Assembly: GCA_002498375.1 (NCBI GenBank)
Contig: DAHC01000003.1
Coordinates: 1 to 64,000, forward strand
Direction: 5' to 3'
Source: Methanocorpusculum sp. UBA424
Lineage (GTDB): Archaea > Halobacteriota > Methanomicrobia > Methanomicrobiales > Methanocorpusculaceae
DNA: 64,000 nt
Below, in pieces: positions 34,745-43,433 of the stretch. The position numbers were made by a program, and so were the translations under genes. The first letter of the stretch is position 1. Every line of letters begins with the position of its first letter. The notes under the pieces are model-generated. The model was not told where the DNA came from, ran no database searches, and worked only from the letters and a program-made list of their open reading frames with translations.

Positions 34745-36010
34745 TTAAATCTTTTTTTGCAGAGCTTGTTCGACGATCTTTATCGCACATAGATCCCCGC
34801 ACATCGAACAGGTCTCGCATTTCCCATCCCGATCATGGATCTCTTTGGCATGTTCTCCAAACAGGGAGAGATCATACTGAGCCTGCCAGTCAAGATTTTT
34901 GCGGGCTTCGGCCATCTTTGCCTGACGGGGAAGTTCGACATCCCTGCGGCGGGAAAGGTCACCCACATGGGCAGCGACTTTGCAGACCCTTGTTCCCTCG
35001 ATGATATCATCGATATTGGGAAGAGCGAGATGCTCAGAGGGAGACACCATGCACAGGAAATCGGCTCCGGCACAGGCTGCAGCAGCTCCCCCTATCGCGC
35101 CCGTGATATGGTCATACCCCGGTGCGATATCCGTAACCAGCGGACCCAAAAGATACAGCGGGGCGAAGTCAGTGATCTCTTTGATCATTTTTACATTGTA
35201 GGAGATCTCGTTGTAGTCCATGTGTCCAGGACCCTCGATCATCCGCTGGACTCCTTTGTCTTTGGCACGTCTGGCAAGTTTTCCAAGCGTCAGATACTCC
35301 TGGGATTTGGCAAGTTTGGTTGAGTCGACATAGGCTCCCGGACGCATACCGTCGCCAAGCGAGAGAGAGATTTCGTATTCGTCCAAAATCTCGAGAAGAT
35401 AATCATATTCTTTATAGAGAGGATTCTCCTCGCCGCTTGAAAGCATCATTGCCGTATGGAACGATCCTCCGCGTGAAACGACCCCCATCACCCGGGGATC
35501 GAGAGTCAGGGCATCCAGCACATCCAGATTGACCCCGCAATGAAGCGTCATGAAATCGACGCCCTGTTTTGCCTGATCGCGGATCACGGAAAACAGGATA
35601 TCCGCCGTTAAGTCGACAACGTTTCCTGCACGACGGACCGCTTCGTAGATCGGAACGGTCCCAACAGGGATACCGAGTTTGAGGATCTCTTTTCGGATCG
35701 CGGTAAGATCGCCCCCCGTGGACAGATCCATTATGGCATCGGCGCCGTTATCGATTGCAGCCTGAGCTTTTTTCATCTCCTTTGCCGGATCGCAGGTGAC
35801 GCCGGAAGTTCCGATATTCACATTTATTTTGACAGAGGTTCCTTCGCCGATCGCACAGGGTTTGTATTCACGCGCCTCGTTTTGCAGAAGAATGGTCCGC
35901 CCTGCGATGATATTTCTGGAAAGAGCCTCCGGCGTCATTCCCTCGGATCGTGCAGCCTCGGCTACGCCGGACAGATCGCCGTGCAGACAGTTCTGGATGA
36001 TGGAGTGCAT
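34745..36010 (-). CDS. thiC: Phosphomethylpyrimidine synthase ThiC
   Basis: A 421-residue ThiC, the short archaeal form. This radical SAM enzyme rearranges aminoimidazole ribotide to the HMP pyrimidine of thiamine. GTSGVTCDPAKE, DLSTGGDL, HCGVN and IEGPGHMDYNEI are typical. The Fe-S ligands sit at the C terminus in CSMCGDLCAIK, spaced CX2CX3C rather than the bacterial CX2CX4C. A perfect 16-bp palindrome overlaps the start codon. Thiamine diphosphate is also the cofactor of the IorA-like enzyme at 5319. Confidence 0.93.
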   Translation of the reverse strand: MHSIIQNCLHGDLSGVAEAARSEGMTPEALSRNIIAGRTILLQNEAREYKPCAIGEGTSVKINVNIGTSGVTCDPAKEMKKAQAAIDNGADAIMDLSTGGDLTAIRKEILKLGIPVGTVPIYEAVRRAGNVVDLTADILFSVIRDQAKQGVDFMTLHCGVNLDVLDALTLDPRVMGVVSRGGSFHTAMMLSSGEENPLYKEYDYLLEILDEYEISLSLGDGMRPGAYVDSTKLAKSQEYLTLGKLARRAKDKGVQRMIEGPGHMDYNEISYNVKMIKEITDFAPLYLLGPLVTDIAPGYDHITGAIGGAAAACAGADFLCMVSPSEHLALPNIDDIIEGTRVCKVAAHVGDLSRRRDVELPRQAKMAEARKNLDWQAQYDLSLFGEHAKEIHDRDGKCETCSMCGDLCAIKIVEQALQKKI

Positions 36011-36024
36011 AGGTACGTACCTAT
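36009..36024. promoter_or_regulatory. 16-bp perfect palindrome overlapping the thiC start codon
   Basis: ATAGGTACGTACCTAT reads the same on both strands and covers two bases of the thiC start codon (36008-36010). A minus-strand TATA-like element lies at about 36039-36050, so the palindrome would be at or just after the transcript start, an ideal repressor position. The archaeal thiamine regulator ThiR is the obvious candidate; I cannot confirm the match to its published motif from memory. No TPP riboswitch was seen. Confidence 0.65.
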
Positions 36025-36090
36025 TTGGTTTCCTTTCGCATTATAGGTTATACAAAGAAAGTTAAACATGAGTAGCTAAAATATCTGAGT

Positions 36091-36693
36091 ATGAGTGAAT
36101 CGGTAATCTGGCTTTCGGGCACAGGCTGGAGAGCGAACTCCTATATCGCAGGAAACATCCTTGTCGATGCAGCCGTATCGGTTGATGCGGTACAACCATA
36201 CAGAGAACAGATCGACACGATCATTCTGACGCACGGGCATTATGATCATATCGTAAATCTGGTTCGGCTCGCGGAGTTCTGTAATGCGAAGGTCATGATC
36301 GGGGAGTACGAACTGCCGTTTTTATCCGATGCACAACTCAGCCTCGCAAATCAGTTCGGAGAACAGCCGCCGAACTACCCTGCAGAGATCTTAAAAGACG
36401 GAGACAGGGTCGGAAACTTCACCGTGTACCACACGCCGGGACATACAAAAGGAAGCATCTGCCTCTTTAGAGAAGCGGACGGAGCATTGATCGCCGGGGA
36501 CACGATCTTTCCAAACGGATCGTTCGGGCGCTGCGATCTGCCGACGGGAAATCATGCACAGCTGGTCAGCTCGATCAACAGACTCGCGGAACTGCCGGTG
36601 GAGTCACTTTGGCCCGGACATGAGATGCCGGTCGTAACCGATGCAAAACGCCATGTTCTCCTGTCGAAATACGATGTTGTAAGATATGGATAA
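36091..36693 (+). CDS. Metallo-beta-lactamase-fold hydrolase (glyoxalase II-like)
   Basis: A 200-residue MBL-fold protein. Zinc ligands are in THGHYDH (residues 47-53), HTPGHTKGS, AGDTIF and WPGHEMPV. The size and motifs resemble hydroxyacylglutathione hydrolase-type thioesterases, though methanogens lack glutathione, so another thioester is likely. It is divergent from thiC with an 80-bp gap and overlaps the GIY-YIG gene by 8 bp. Confidence 0.82.
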   Translation: MSESVIWLSGTGWRANSYIAGNILVDAAVSVDAVQPYREQIDTIILTHGHYDHIVNLVRLAEFCNAKVMIGEYELPFLSDAQLSLANQFGEQPPNYPAEILKDGDRVGNFTVYHTPGHTKGSICLFREADGALIAGDTIFPNGSFGRCDLPTGNHAQLVSSINRLAELPVESLWPGHEMPVVTDAKRHVLLSKYDVVRYG

Positions 36694-37120
36694 AGGCATT
36701 TACTGTCTTATCCTCGCGTGTGCAGAAGCTTGTACGGTAAAAATCGGGGCGCTGGGGCCAACAGAGTTCCAGAAAGGCTGGTATCTGTATGCCGGTTCGG
36801 CGCTTGGCTCTGGGGGACTCTCCAGAGTTTCCAGGCATATCCGGTTTTTTCGGGAACGATACCGAAAACCGAAATGGCACATCGATTACCTGATGGCAGC
36901 AGATGCAATCACCCTTTCAGGAGTTATCTGTGCAAAAACCGAAGAACGCTTAGAGTGCGTGCTTGCACAGAATATCGGAGGGGACAGAGTGGAAAAGTTC
37001 GGTTGCTCGGATTGTTCCTGTGCATCGCACCTTTTCTACAGAACGGAGCCGCCGGAGACGGAAGTCGCCTGTGCTTTTGAGAAAACGGGGCTTGTGCCGA
37101 TCTATCATCTGATTCGGTAG
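36686..37120 (+). CDS. DUF123 (GIY-YIG-type) protein
   Basis: A 144-residue protein of the DUF123 family, a GIY-YIG nuclease relative. It opens with KGIYCLILA, has GWYLYAGSALGSGGLSRVSRH, the degenerate second strand and catalytic-Arg region, then KPKWHIDYL. Cysteines in GCSDCSCASHLF could bind metal. Related domains occur fused to endonuclease III in some species, hinting at DNA repair. It overlaps the MBL gene by 8 bp and converges into tetR with a 16-bp overlap. Confidence 0.8.
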   Translation: MDKGIYCLILACAEACTVKIGALGPTEFQKGWYLYAGSALGSGGLSRVSRHIRFFRERYRKPKWHIDYLMAADAITLSGVICAKTEERLECVLAQNIGGDRVEKFGCSDCSCASHLFYRTEPPETEVACAFEKTGLVPIYHLIR

Positions 37121-37698
37121 GGAGAAAGAAGACTGATTTTTAAAATGATCCGGGCGATCTCTTCGGGAGACTCACGTTCGGGTTTTTCTTTCTGGATCCA
37201 GGTCAGAAACACATTGAAATGGGATGCGTTGATGTACGCCAGAAGATAATCGAGAGGAACGGAAAAACTGTCCTGCAACGCCACCGTCACGAGTTTTTCC
37301 GCAAAAACATCATGCCAGAGACGGTCTTTGAGTCTGCTCTGGAACGAACAGGACCCTTTTTCTCCAAACAGCGCCCGCATGATCAGAATGTTTTCTTCGA
37401 AATACGTGAAGAGAGCCACGACCGTCTTTGTAAGCGTGCGCCCCTCAGTCAGCGGAAAAACCTCTCCCCTAATGATCTCCCGGAGATTTGTGCCAATCTC
37501 GATCTCGAATGACTCGAGAAGATCATACTTATCCTTATAATGCAGATAAAAGGTTCCTCTGCCGATATCGGCGGCATCGACGATATCTTTGACGGAAAGC
37601 TCGTCAAATCCTTTTTCCGCCACGAGATCAATGAAAGCGGAACGGATCGCCCGTTCGGTTTTCACAAATCTCCGGTCTCTTTGGGTCGGGTCTGTCAT
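37105..37698 (-). CDS. TetR-family transcriptional regulator
   Basis: A 197-residue TetR-type regulator. The N-terminal helix-turn-helix spans about residues 10-58 (AIRSAFIDLVAEKGFDELSVKDIVDAADIGRGTFYLHYKDK), quoted here by its ends AIRSAF and HYKDK. The C-terminal half is helical, as in ligand-binding TetR domains. The ATG at 37698 is preferred to that at 37716. It lies 71 bp downstream of fno on the same strand and may be co-transcribed with it, so fno is a plausible target. TetR proteins are less common in archaea than in bacteria, so acquisition by transfer is possible. Confidence 0.85.
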   Translation of the reverse strand: MTDPTQRDRRFVKTERAIRSAFIDLVAEKGFDELSVKDIVDAADIGRGTFYLHYKDKYDLLESFEIEIGTNLREIIRGEVFPLTEGRTLTKTVVALFTYFEENILIMRALFGEKGSCSFQSRLKDRLWHDVFAEKLVTVALQDSFSVPLDYLLAYINASHFNVFLTWIQKEKPERESPEEIARIILKISLLSPYRIR

Positions 37699-37769
37699 AA
37701 AGATATCATACTGCACATACCGGCAGGGAAGTTGATCGATACGCGAAACACACTGCTGAAAATCCTGTT

Positions 37770-38474
37770 TTACCGGAAGTACACCCCAACATCCTTCAGG
37801 CCGTTTCTCATGGCAAGGGTAATGACAAGAGGCGTGATGCTTTCGATCGTCGCTGCGCAGGCAAGCGGGCCGGCGTCCAGCGGAACAAGTTTTGATACAC
37901 TCGCGACAAGATCCATAACGACGCGTTTTGCTTCCTCATCGTCCCCGCAGACACAGACGGAGTAATCAAGCTCCTCATCAAGCTCCATCCATTTTCCAGA
38001 GGCGACATTGTTGAAGGCGGTCGTGAGTTTTGCGGATGCCGGAAGCATCTTCTTGATCGCAAGAGCTGCCGAACCTTCCGCCGGACGGTCAGGCAGGAAG
38101 TACTTCTCTTTTGGGAAGCGGAGCATCGGATTGATCAGCGAAACCACGATCTTATTCTCGAACACAGATTTGCCGATGGTTTCGATGGTCGATTCGATCT
38201 TATCGAACGGTACGGAGAGGATAATAATGTCTGCATCGCACACGCTTGCATTCGATCCTCCGCTACACGCTCCGCCGATCTCGCATTTACGCTCGGCCAG
38301 GCAGCAGGTCACGCCGTTAGCCGCGGTTTCGGCTTTTGCCGGATCGCGCGATCCAAGCGAGACATCGTATTTGCCGCTGATACAGATACGGCGGGCAAGA
38401 CCCTCACCGATATTACCGGTTCCGCCGATAATTCCAACTCTGTACCGGATCGTTTTTTGTACCGTTTCACTCAT
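37770..38474 (-). CDS. fno: F420H2:NADP+ oxidoreductase
   Basis: A 234-residue Rossmann-fold protein of the F420-dependent NADP reductase family. GIIGGTGNIGEGLARR binds NADP, GSRDPAKAE is the 2'-phosphate loop, and the end matches (CGDDEEAKRVVMDL, PLDAGPLACAATIESITPL). It exchanges hydride between F420H2 and NADP. Unusual is a Cys-rich insertion at about residues 54-79 containing five cysteines, absent from the Archaeoglobus enzyme as I recall it. The ATG at 38474 is preferred to 38486. Confidence 0.85.
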   Translation of the reverse strand: MSETVQKTIRYRVGIIGGTGNIGEGLARRICISGKYDVSLGSRDPAKAETAANGVTCCLAERKCEIGGACSGGSNASVCDADIIILSVPFDKIESTIETIGKSVFENKIVVSLINPMLRFPKEKYFLPDRPAEGSAALAIKKMLPASAKLTTAFNNVASGKWMELDEELDYSVCVCGDDEEAKRVVMDLVASVSKLVPLDAGPLACAATIESITPLVITLAMRNGLKDVGVYFR

Positions 38475-38728
38475 AAATATCACCACACAAATTTCGCGCC
38501 AGTCATTCTGACATGATGTTCATTAGTCTCACATGGATATATTAGCTTTCCGGCATGAACGCCGGACGGCATTTCAAAACCCGCTAATGCGCTAAAGAGG
38601 ATTTTTTTGGAAAGAACGAAGTATTATTCTGAAAAATCCCTATCCACTGACAGATGAGAAAAAGACATGGAAACTATTTATCCCCCTGCCCACAATTTAT
38701 TAAGAACAAAAATAGCTAAAGGTCTTTC
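38475..38728. other. Divergent promoter region between fno and the exported protein gene
   Basis: No gene is seen. A minus-strand TATA-like element (TAATATATCC, about 38534-38543) could serve fno. TCCGGC (38549-38554) and GCCGGA (38561-38566) form a 6-bp stem just upstream of it, a possible operator. ATTTATTAAG near 38695 is a possible TATA box for the gene at 38729. Confidence 0.4.
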
Positions 38729-39904
38729 ATGAACAGAAATAATCTTCGACGTATACTAATCGCAGCATGCATCGTCTGCGCTTTGATCCTCTCCGGCACG
38801 GGGGCAGTATCTGCTGCAAACCAGTCAACCTTTGTCATTACCGATTTCTCCATGTATCCGCAGTCCCTGATGCCCGGCGACTCAGGGATAGTTACGGTGA
38901 CAATAAAAAATACCGGGACGACATTCGTTCCGGTCAATCAGATCTTTATCAAAGACTCTGACGGAATCAAATCGACCGTGACCCCGTATCAGAATCCGAT
39001 CGGCGGAGTCGGCGCGGGAGATACGTTCACCTTATCCCTGCCGGTCATCTCGACAGGAAAAACCGGGACCTTCTATCCGGTCCTTTATGTGGATTTTGGC
39101 GGAAACAGCGGCAATTATCTGAAATATCCGTTTGCCGTCATCGTTGACGATCAAAGCGCCGTCATCTCGATCACGAACCGCCCCGATGTCTTCGAGCCTG
39201 ACACTACGCAAACCGTCGCTCTCACGATAGGAAATCTCAGAATGAACGCGATCGAGGCAGTCGAAGTGACGGCATCCGGAACCGGCGTCACCACCAAACA
39301 GACCTCGGTCTTCCTTGGAACGATCGATGCAAACAAGGCAGCAAGCGGAAACTTAAGCGTTACCACAACCGAAGAGACAAAAGAAGTCACCTTCGATGTG
39401 ACCTACCGGAACGGAGCCAACTGGCATACCGAGAGCGTCACCATCCCTCTTGAGTCCGGCGTCTCCAAAACCGGTGCCGAACTCATCGTCAACAACATCG
39501 AAGTGAAAAACACCGGCAGCTCCTACACCGTCATCGGCGATGTGAACAACGCCGGCCTGACAACAGCCAAGGCACTCGTCGTCACAACGGAAGGAGTAAC
39601 CAAATCCGGACTCTACCCGTCATACGTTGTTGGATCCATGGATGAAGACGGGCTTTCCGAGTTCGAAGTTACCTTCAGCAACCCGGCAAGCGACACTGTT
39701 ACCCTGGTCTTTACCTACAAGGATGTAAACGGAAACGTCTACACGGAAAAACAGACGGTCCCAATCACGTCGGCAGTCACGGAATCACAAACCAGCGGCG
39801 GATCGAACCCGGTCGCCGCCGTTCTGATCGTTATTGTAATCCTCGTCATTCTTGCCGGCGGCTTCGTTGCCTGGAAGAAAGGTAAAATATTTGCACGGAA
39901 GTAA
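38729..39904 (+). CDS. Exported CARDB-like protein with C-terminal membrane anchor, partner of an ABC exporter
   Basis: A 391-residue protein. It has an N-terminal signal peptide (about 1-29, cut near VSAAN), two or three beta-sandwich repeats of CARDB/COG1361 type (VTVTIKNTGTTFVPV and similar), and a single C-terminal helix with a Lys-rich cytoplasmic end (AWKKGKIFARK). It sits 3 bp before the ATPase gene and should be the extracellular part of the exporter, taking the place of MacA. What it binds is unknown. Confidence 0.78.
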   Translation: MNRNNLRRILIAACIVCALILSGTGAVSAANQSTFVITDFSMYPQSLMPGDSGIVTVTIKNTGTTFVPVNQIFIKDSDGIKSTVTPYQNPIGGVGAGDTFTLSLPVISTGKTGTFYPVLYVDFGGNSGNYLKYPFAVIVDDQSAVISITNRPDVFEPDTTQTVALTIGNLRMNAIEAVEVTASGTGVTTKQTSVFLGTIDANKAASGNLSVTTTEETKEVTFDVTYRNGANWHTESVTIPLESGVSKTGAELIVNNIEVKNTGSSYTVIGDVNNAGLTTAKALVVTTEGVTKSGLYPSYVVGSMDEDGLSEFEVTFSNPASDTVTLVFTYKDVNGNVYTEKQTVPITSAVTESQTSGGSNPVAAVLIVIVILVILAGGFVAWKKGKIFARK

Positions 39905-39907
39905 GCC

Positions 39908-40588
39908 ATGAACTCGATCCCTGTGGTCGAACTGCATGACGTCTCCAAAATCTATCCGATGCCCGCCGGAGACGTCCATGCATTAAACCACGTAAATTTC
40001 TCCATTCAGAAAGGAGAATTTGTGGCCATAATGGGACCGTCAGGTTCGGGCAAATCGACACTGATGAATATGATCGGGTGTCTGGACGTCCCAACCTCCG
40101 GCGAGATCAAGATCAACGGGAAGTCGACATCCGAGATGACGGACGACGAACTGACCCTCCACCGAAGAGAGACGATCGGATTCATCTTTCAGAAGTTCAA
40201 CCTGATCAGTCTTTTGACGGCATATGAAAACGTCGAGTACCCGCTGATCTTAAAACACGGACATAAGGACGACACAACCCGAACCAGAGATCTTCTCAGA
40301 ATGGTCGGCCTCACTGACGGTCAGATGCAGCACACACCCTACGAACTTTCCGGCGGTCAGCAGCAGAGGGTGTCCATCGCCCGGGCTCTTGCAAACGATC
40401 CGACATTCCTTTTGTGCGATGAGCCGACGGGAAATCTGGACTCGAAGATGAGTATGCAGATCATGGAGATCCTGACCGATCTGCATGCCCAGGGAAGAAC
40501 GGTCGTCATGGTCACCCATGATCCGAAAACGGCTGAGTATGCCGAGCGTATCGTGATCATTAAGGACGGTGAGATCGTCAATGAGTGA
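39908..40588 (+). CDS. MacB/LolD-type ABC transporter ATP-binding protein
   Basis: A 226-residue ATPase. Walker A is GPSGSGKST, the signature is LSGGQQQRVSIARAL, Walker B is FLLCDEPTGNLD and the switch His is in VMVTHD. The EPTGNLDS form is typical of the LolD/MacB/FtsE group, which drive mechanotransmission permeases rather than simple import. It overlaps the permease gene by 8 bp and follows the exported partner by 3 bp. Confidence 0.92.
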   Translation: MNSIPVVELHDVSKIYPMPAGDVHALNHVNFSIQKGEFVAIMGPSGSGKSTLMNMIGCLDVPTSGEIKINGKSTSEMTDDELTLHRRETIGFIFQKFNLISLLTAYENVEYPLILKHGHKDDTTRTRDLLRMVGLTDGQMQHTPYELSGGQQQRVSIARALANDPTFLLCDEPTGNLDSKMSMQIMEILTDLHAQGRTVVMVTHDPKTAEYAERIVIIKDGEIVNE

Positions 40589-41822
40589 AGAGAAGAAATC
40601 GATCTGGCAGAAGATCTACTCGCCGATGATCCTTTCACTGGCGATCAGGAATCTGAAACTGAATAAGTTCCGAACCATCCTTTCGATGATCGGTATCGTG
40701 ATCGGCGTGTTTGCCATCTGCGGAATGGGAATGATCAGCGCAGGATTCACCGAGGAGATGAACTCGATGATTTCCGACACGGCAGATACGCTGACGATCT
40801 CGCCGGTCGGCGAGAAAGTCATCGACGGAACAACAACGACAGGTTTCTCCGCTAAAGATCTTCGAGACATCGAGTCTGCGGTAAAATCGGTCACTAAAGA
40901 ATACGAATTCATCCCGATGTACTCGTCGACGAAGTACATATATATCGGAAAAGAGACCACGATGGCCTCGGTATCCGGTATGGATGCAAATGATCTCGAG
41001 AAGATCGCTACCCTTATCCAGGGAACCCTGCCGCGCGGTTCGACCAATGTGGTCGTGGGCGAGACCTTTGCCGAGGACAATGATCTCCGGATCGGAAGCC
41101 GGATGATCATGCTGAACTCGGGCGGCCAGGAGGTCACGTCCAGGGTCGTCGGGATCTTAGAGGATACCGGGGTGATGACCCTTGGATTCTCCACAAGCAG
41201 CGCGGTCGTCGGCTCGATCGAGTGGTACACCGGACTTGTCGGCGATAATCACGGGCTGTATGACATGGTCATCGTCAAGGCCTATGACCCGACAGAGCTG
41301 ACCCCGATCGATGACGCGATCGAGAAGAAGATGAACGGCAAGGAGGACAAAGACTCGGATGACACGGTCTTTATCCTGAACTCCTATGAGATCATGGAGA
41401 TCTTCGATGAGATCATGTCCATGTCCAGCATCTTTACGACGATCATCAGCGGTATCTCGCTTCTGGTGGCAGCAGTGGCCATCACAAATGTGATGCTGAT
41501 GAGCGTGAAAGAGCGGACGAGGGAAGTCGGTATTCTCCGGAGTATCGGGACCTACCGGAGTCAAATCCTGCAGATGTTCCTGTACGAAGCAGGACTGATC
41601 GGGCTGATCGGCGCCGTTGCCGGAACGCTTCTCGCGCTGACCGCAGCGCCGATTATGCTGATGGCAATGATCGGTTCGCTGGATGCGATGCTCTCGCTAT
41701 CAGTTCTTGCCTACGTGCCGATCGGCATTCTTATCGGGCTGATCGTCTGTCTGATATCCGGTCTCTATCCGGCATGGAAAGCAGCGAACCTCAACCCGGT
41801 CGAAGCAATGTCGACCGACTGA
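40581..41822 (+). CDS. MacB-like ABC transporter permease (FtsX domain)
   Basis: A 413-residue permease. The N-terminal helix (about 20-50, starting ILSMIGIVIGVF) is followed by a large extracellular MacB core domain (about 55-270), then three C-terminal helices with the FtsX signature (VKERTREVGILRSIGT, YEAGLIGLIGAVAG). The protein ends with ALYPAWKAANLNPVEAMSTD-like residues. With the ATPase and the CARDB-like protein it forms a three-gene exporter. The ATG at 40581 overlapping the ATPase gene is preferred to 40569. Confidence 0.9.
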   Translation: MSEEKKSIWQKIYSPMILSLAIRNLKLNKFRTILSMIGIVIGVFAICGMGMISAGFTEEMNSMISDTADTLTISPVGEKVIDGTTTTGFSAKDLRDIESAVKSVTKEYEFIPMYSSTKYIYIGKETTMASVSGMDANDLEKIATLIQGTLPRGSTNVVVGETFAEDNDLRIGSRMIMLNSGGQEVTSRVVGILEDTGVMTLGFSTSSAVVGSIEWYTGLVGDNHGLYDMVIVKAYDPTELTPIDDAIEKKMNGKEDKDSDDTVFILNSYEIMEIFDEIMSMSSIFTTIISGISLLVAAVAITNVMLMSVKERTREVGILRSIGTYRSQILQMFLYEAGLIGLIGAVAGTLLALTAAPIMLMAMIGSLDAMLSLSVLAYVPIGILIGLIVCLISGLYPAWKAANLNPVEAMSTD

Positions 41823-41884
41823 TCTTTTCTTTTTTTAAACATGAGCAGGGGAAAAATCCAGCCTGCAAAAAACGTGGCGGCGAA

Positions 41885-42814
41885 TCAGAGCCGGTCGCCG
41901 ATGTTCAGATAATGCCCGTTCACGATCTCGAACCCCGGCATCTCGCGTTTGCCTTCGGGTTTTGCAGAAAGGATGCAGACGGCGCCGTCTCCCGCCATCA
42001 CGACGGGTCCCTTCTTTTTGATCACGTCAACGACCATACCCGGCTCTCCGGAATAATCGCCGGAAACCTTTTCTGAGCGGTAGATCTTCAGGAGTTTTCC
42101 GTCGGGAAGCCTGGTGTTTGCTCCGGGGATCGGAGAAAGACCCCGGATCCTGTTGTGGACCACTGCCGCCGGAAGGGTCCAGTCGATCACGCACTCCTCT
42201 TTGGAGATGGACGGGGCAAACGTTACCTTCGTCTCGTCCTGGGGGATCCGGACGGCTCTCCCCGACTCGACCATCTCGAGAGCCTCGAGCAGAGCTTCAG
42301 CCCCGAGCTCCGCCAGAGAATCATGGACATCCCCATACGTGGCATTTTCGTCCAGCGGGATAGATTTTACGTGGATCACATCGCCGGCATCCAGACGGGC
42401 AGTCACGTACATGATCGAGACACCGGTCTCCGGATCGCCGTTCAAAACGGAATACTGCATGGGAGCCGCCCCCCGATACTTCGGCAGAAGCGAGCCGTGC
42501 AGATTTATCGTGTTGTGTTTCGGGAGATCGATGATCGAATCGGGGATCATCATCCCAAATGCCACAACGACGGAGATGTCGGGAGAAAGCGCTTTGAGCT
42601 CTTCGAAAAGAGCAGGGTCCTTCATATCTTCCGGCTGGAAAACCCGAATTCCGTGTTCGAGGGCGAACTGTTTCACCGGCGAAAACTCGATCCTGTTTCC
42701 CCTCCGGTTCGGTTTATCGGCCCGGGTCAAAATCCCGACGATCTCGTGTTTTGCAGAAACCGCACGAAGCGAGGAAAGGGCATACTCGGGAGTCCCCATG
42801 AAAAGGACACGCAT
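41885..42814 (-). CDS. fmt: Methionyl-tRNA formyltransferase
   Basis: A 309-residue protein with both domains of bacterial Fmt. The formyltransferase domain has FMGTPEYALSSL, the tRNA-contact loop region NRRGNRIEFSPVKQ, and catalytic Asn104, His106 (HGSLLPKYRGAAP) and Asp142 (RLDAGD). The C-terminal OB-like tRNA-binding domain starts around 205 (IDWTLPAAVVHNRIRGLSPIPGA). The gene has GGAGG 7-8 nt before its ATG and lies 1 bp after a canonical def. Archaea start translation with unformylated Met, so this bacterial pair is unusual. A sugar-formyltransferase role is less likely, given the full C-terminal domain and def. Confidence 0.88.
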   Translation of the reverse strand: MRVLFMGTPEYALSSLRAVSAKHEIVGILTRADKPNRRGNRIEFSPVKQFALEHGIRVFQPEDMKDPALFEELKALSPDISVVVAFGMMIPDSIIDLPKHNTINLHGSLLPKYRGAAPMQYSVLNGDPETGVSIMYVTARLDAGDVIHVKSIPLDENATYGDVHDSLAELGAEALLEALEMVESGRAVRIPQDETKVTFAPSISKEECVIDWTLPAAVVHNRIRGLSPIPGANTRLPDGKLLKIYRSEKVSGDYSGEPGMVVDVIKKKGPVVMAGDGAVCILSAKPEGKREMPGFEIVNGHYLNIGDRL

Positions 42815-42815
42815 G

Positions 42816-43304
42816 TTACGCCTCCTTTAAACGGAGATCCTCGAGCTGTTTTGCGATCATCTTTTTTGCGATCGGCGATATCCGGTCGACGAACAGGATC
42901 CCGTCGAGATGATCATACTCGTGCATGAAAACCCGGGCAGGATAATCTTTGAGCTCCTCTTCGATCAGCTCACCCGTTTCATTCGTGTATCTGACCGTGA
43001 TCCTGCGCGGACGGCGGACTTTTTTATGGATGCCGGGAACGGAAAGACAGCCCTCCTCCATCTCGGCAAAGGCGTTTCCGGTGTTCAGGATCTCCGGGTT
43101 GATGACTTTGCGGACTTTGTCGCCCGGATTCATCACGAAGAACCGTTTGCCGATCCCGATCTGCGGAGCTGCAAGACCGACCCCCCGGTGTTCTTTGAGC
43201 ATCGGGACCATCTCGTCGAGAATTGCCAAAAGTTCGGGGGTTATTGTATCGACGGGTTCGGCGGGTCTGGCCAACACCGCTTTTCCGTATATTTCGATCT
43301 TCAT
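42816..43304 (-). CDS. def: Peptide deformylase, canonical
   Basis: A 162-residue deformylase with all three motifs intact: GVGLAAPQIG (residues 41-50), EEGCLSVPG (metal ligand Cys86) and HEYDHLDG (His128, Glu129, His132). It removes formyl from nascent N-formylmethionine. It is the first gene of the def-fmt pair. The ATG at 43304 (MKIEIYGKAVL) matches the family N terminus; an upstream frame to 43373 is rejected. Compare the altered motif 2 of the homologue at 19839. Confidence 0.93.
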   Translation of the reverse strand: MKIEIYGKAVLARPAEPVDTITPELLAILDEMVPMLKEHRGVGLAAPQIGIGKRFFVMNPGDKVRKVINPEILNTGNAFAEMEEGCLSVPGIHKKVRRPRRITVRYTNETGELIEEELKDYPARVFMHEYDHLDGILFVDRISPIAKKMIAKQLEDLRLKEA

Positions 43305-43407
43305 TATTATTAGTGTTGGATTTTTTGACTGATGAATCTGACTGACAAAAAATAACGCGGACAAAGGATACAAAAAGCTGCCAAAAGAACAGATATAAAA
43401 AATGATG

Positions 43408-43430
43408 TGTTTAGACAGAGTGTCTAAACA
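43408..43430 (-). terminator. 10-bp perfect hairpin after the zinc-ribbon gene
   Basis: TGTTTAGACA (43408-43417) and TGTCTAAACA (43421-43430) pair perfectly around a 3-nt loop. On the minus strand it starts 3 nt after the zinc-ribbon stop codon and is followed by a six-T run (43396-43401 complement). It also lies about 100 bp upstream of def and might act in def regulation. Confidence 0.6.
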
Positions 43431-43433
43431 GTA

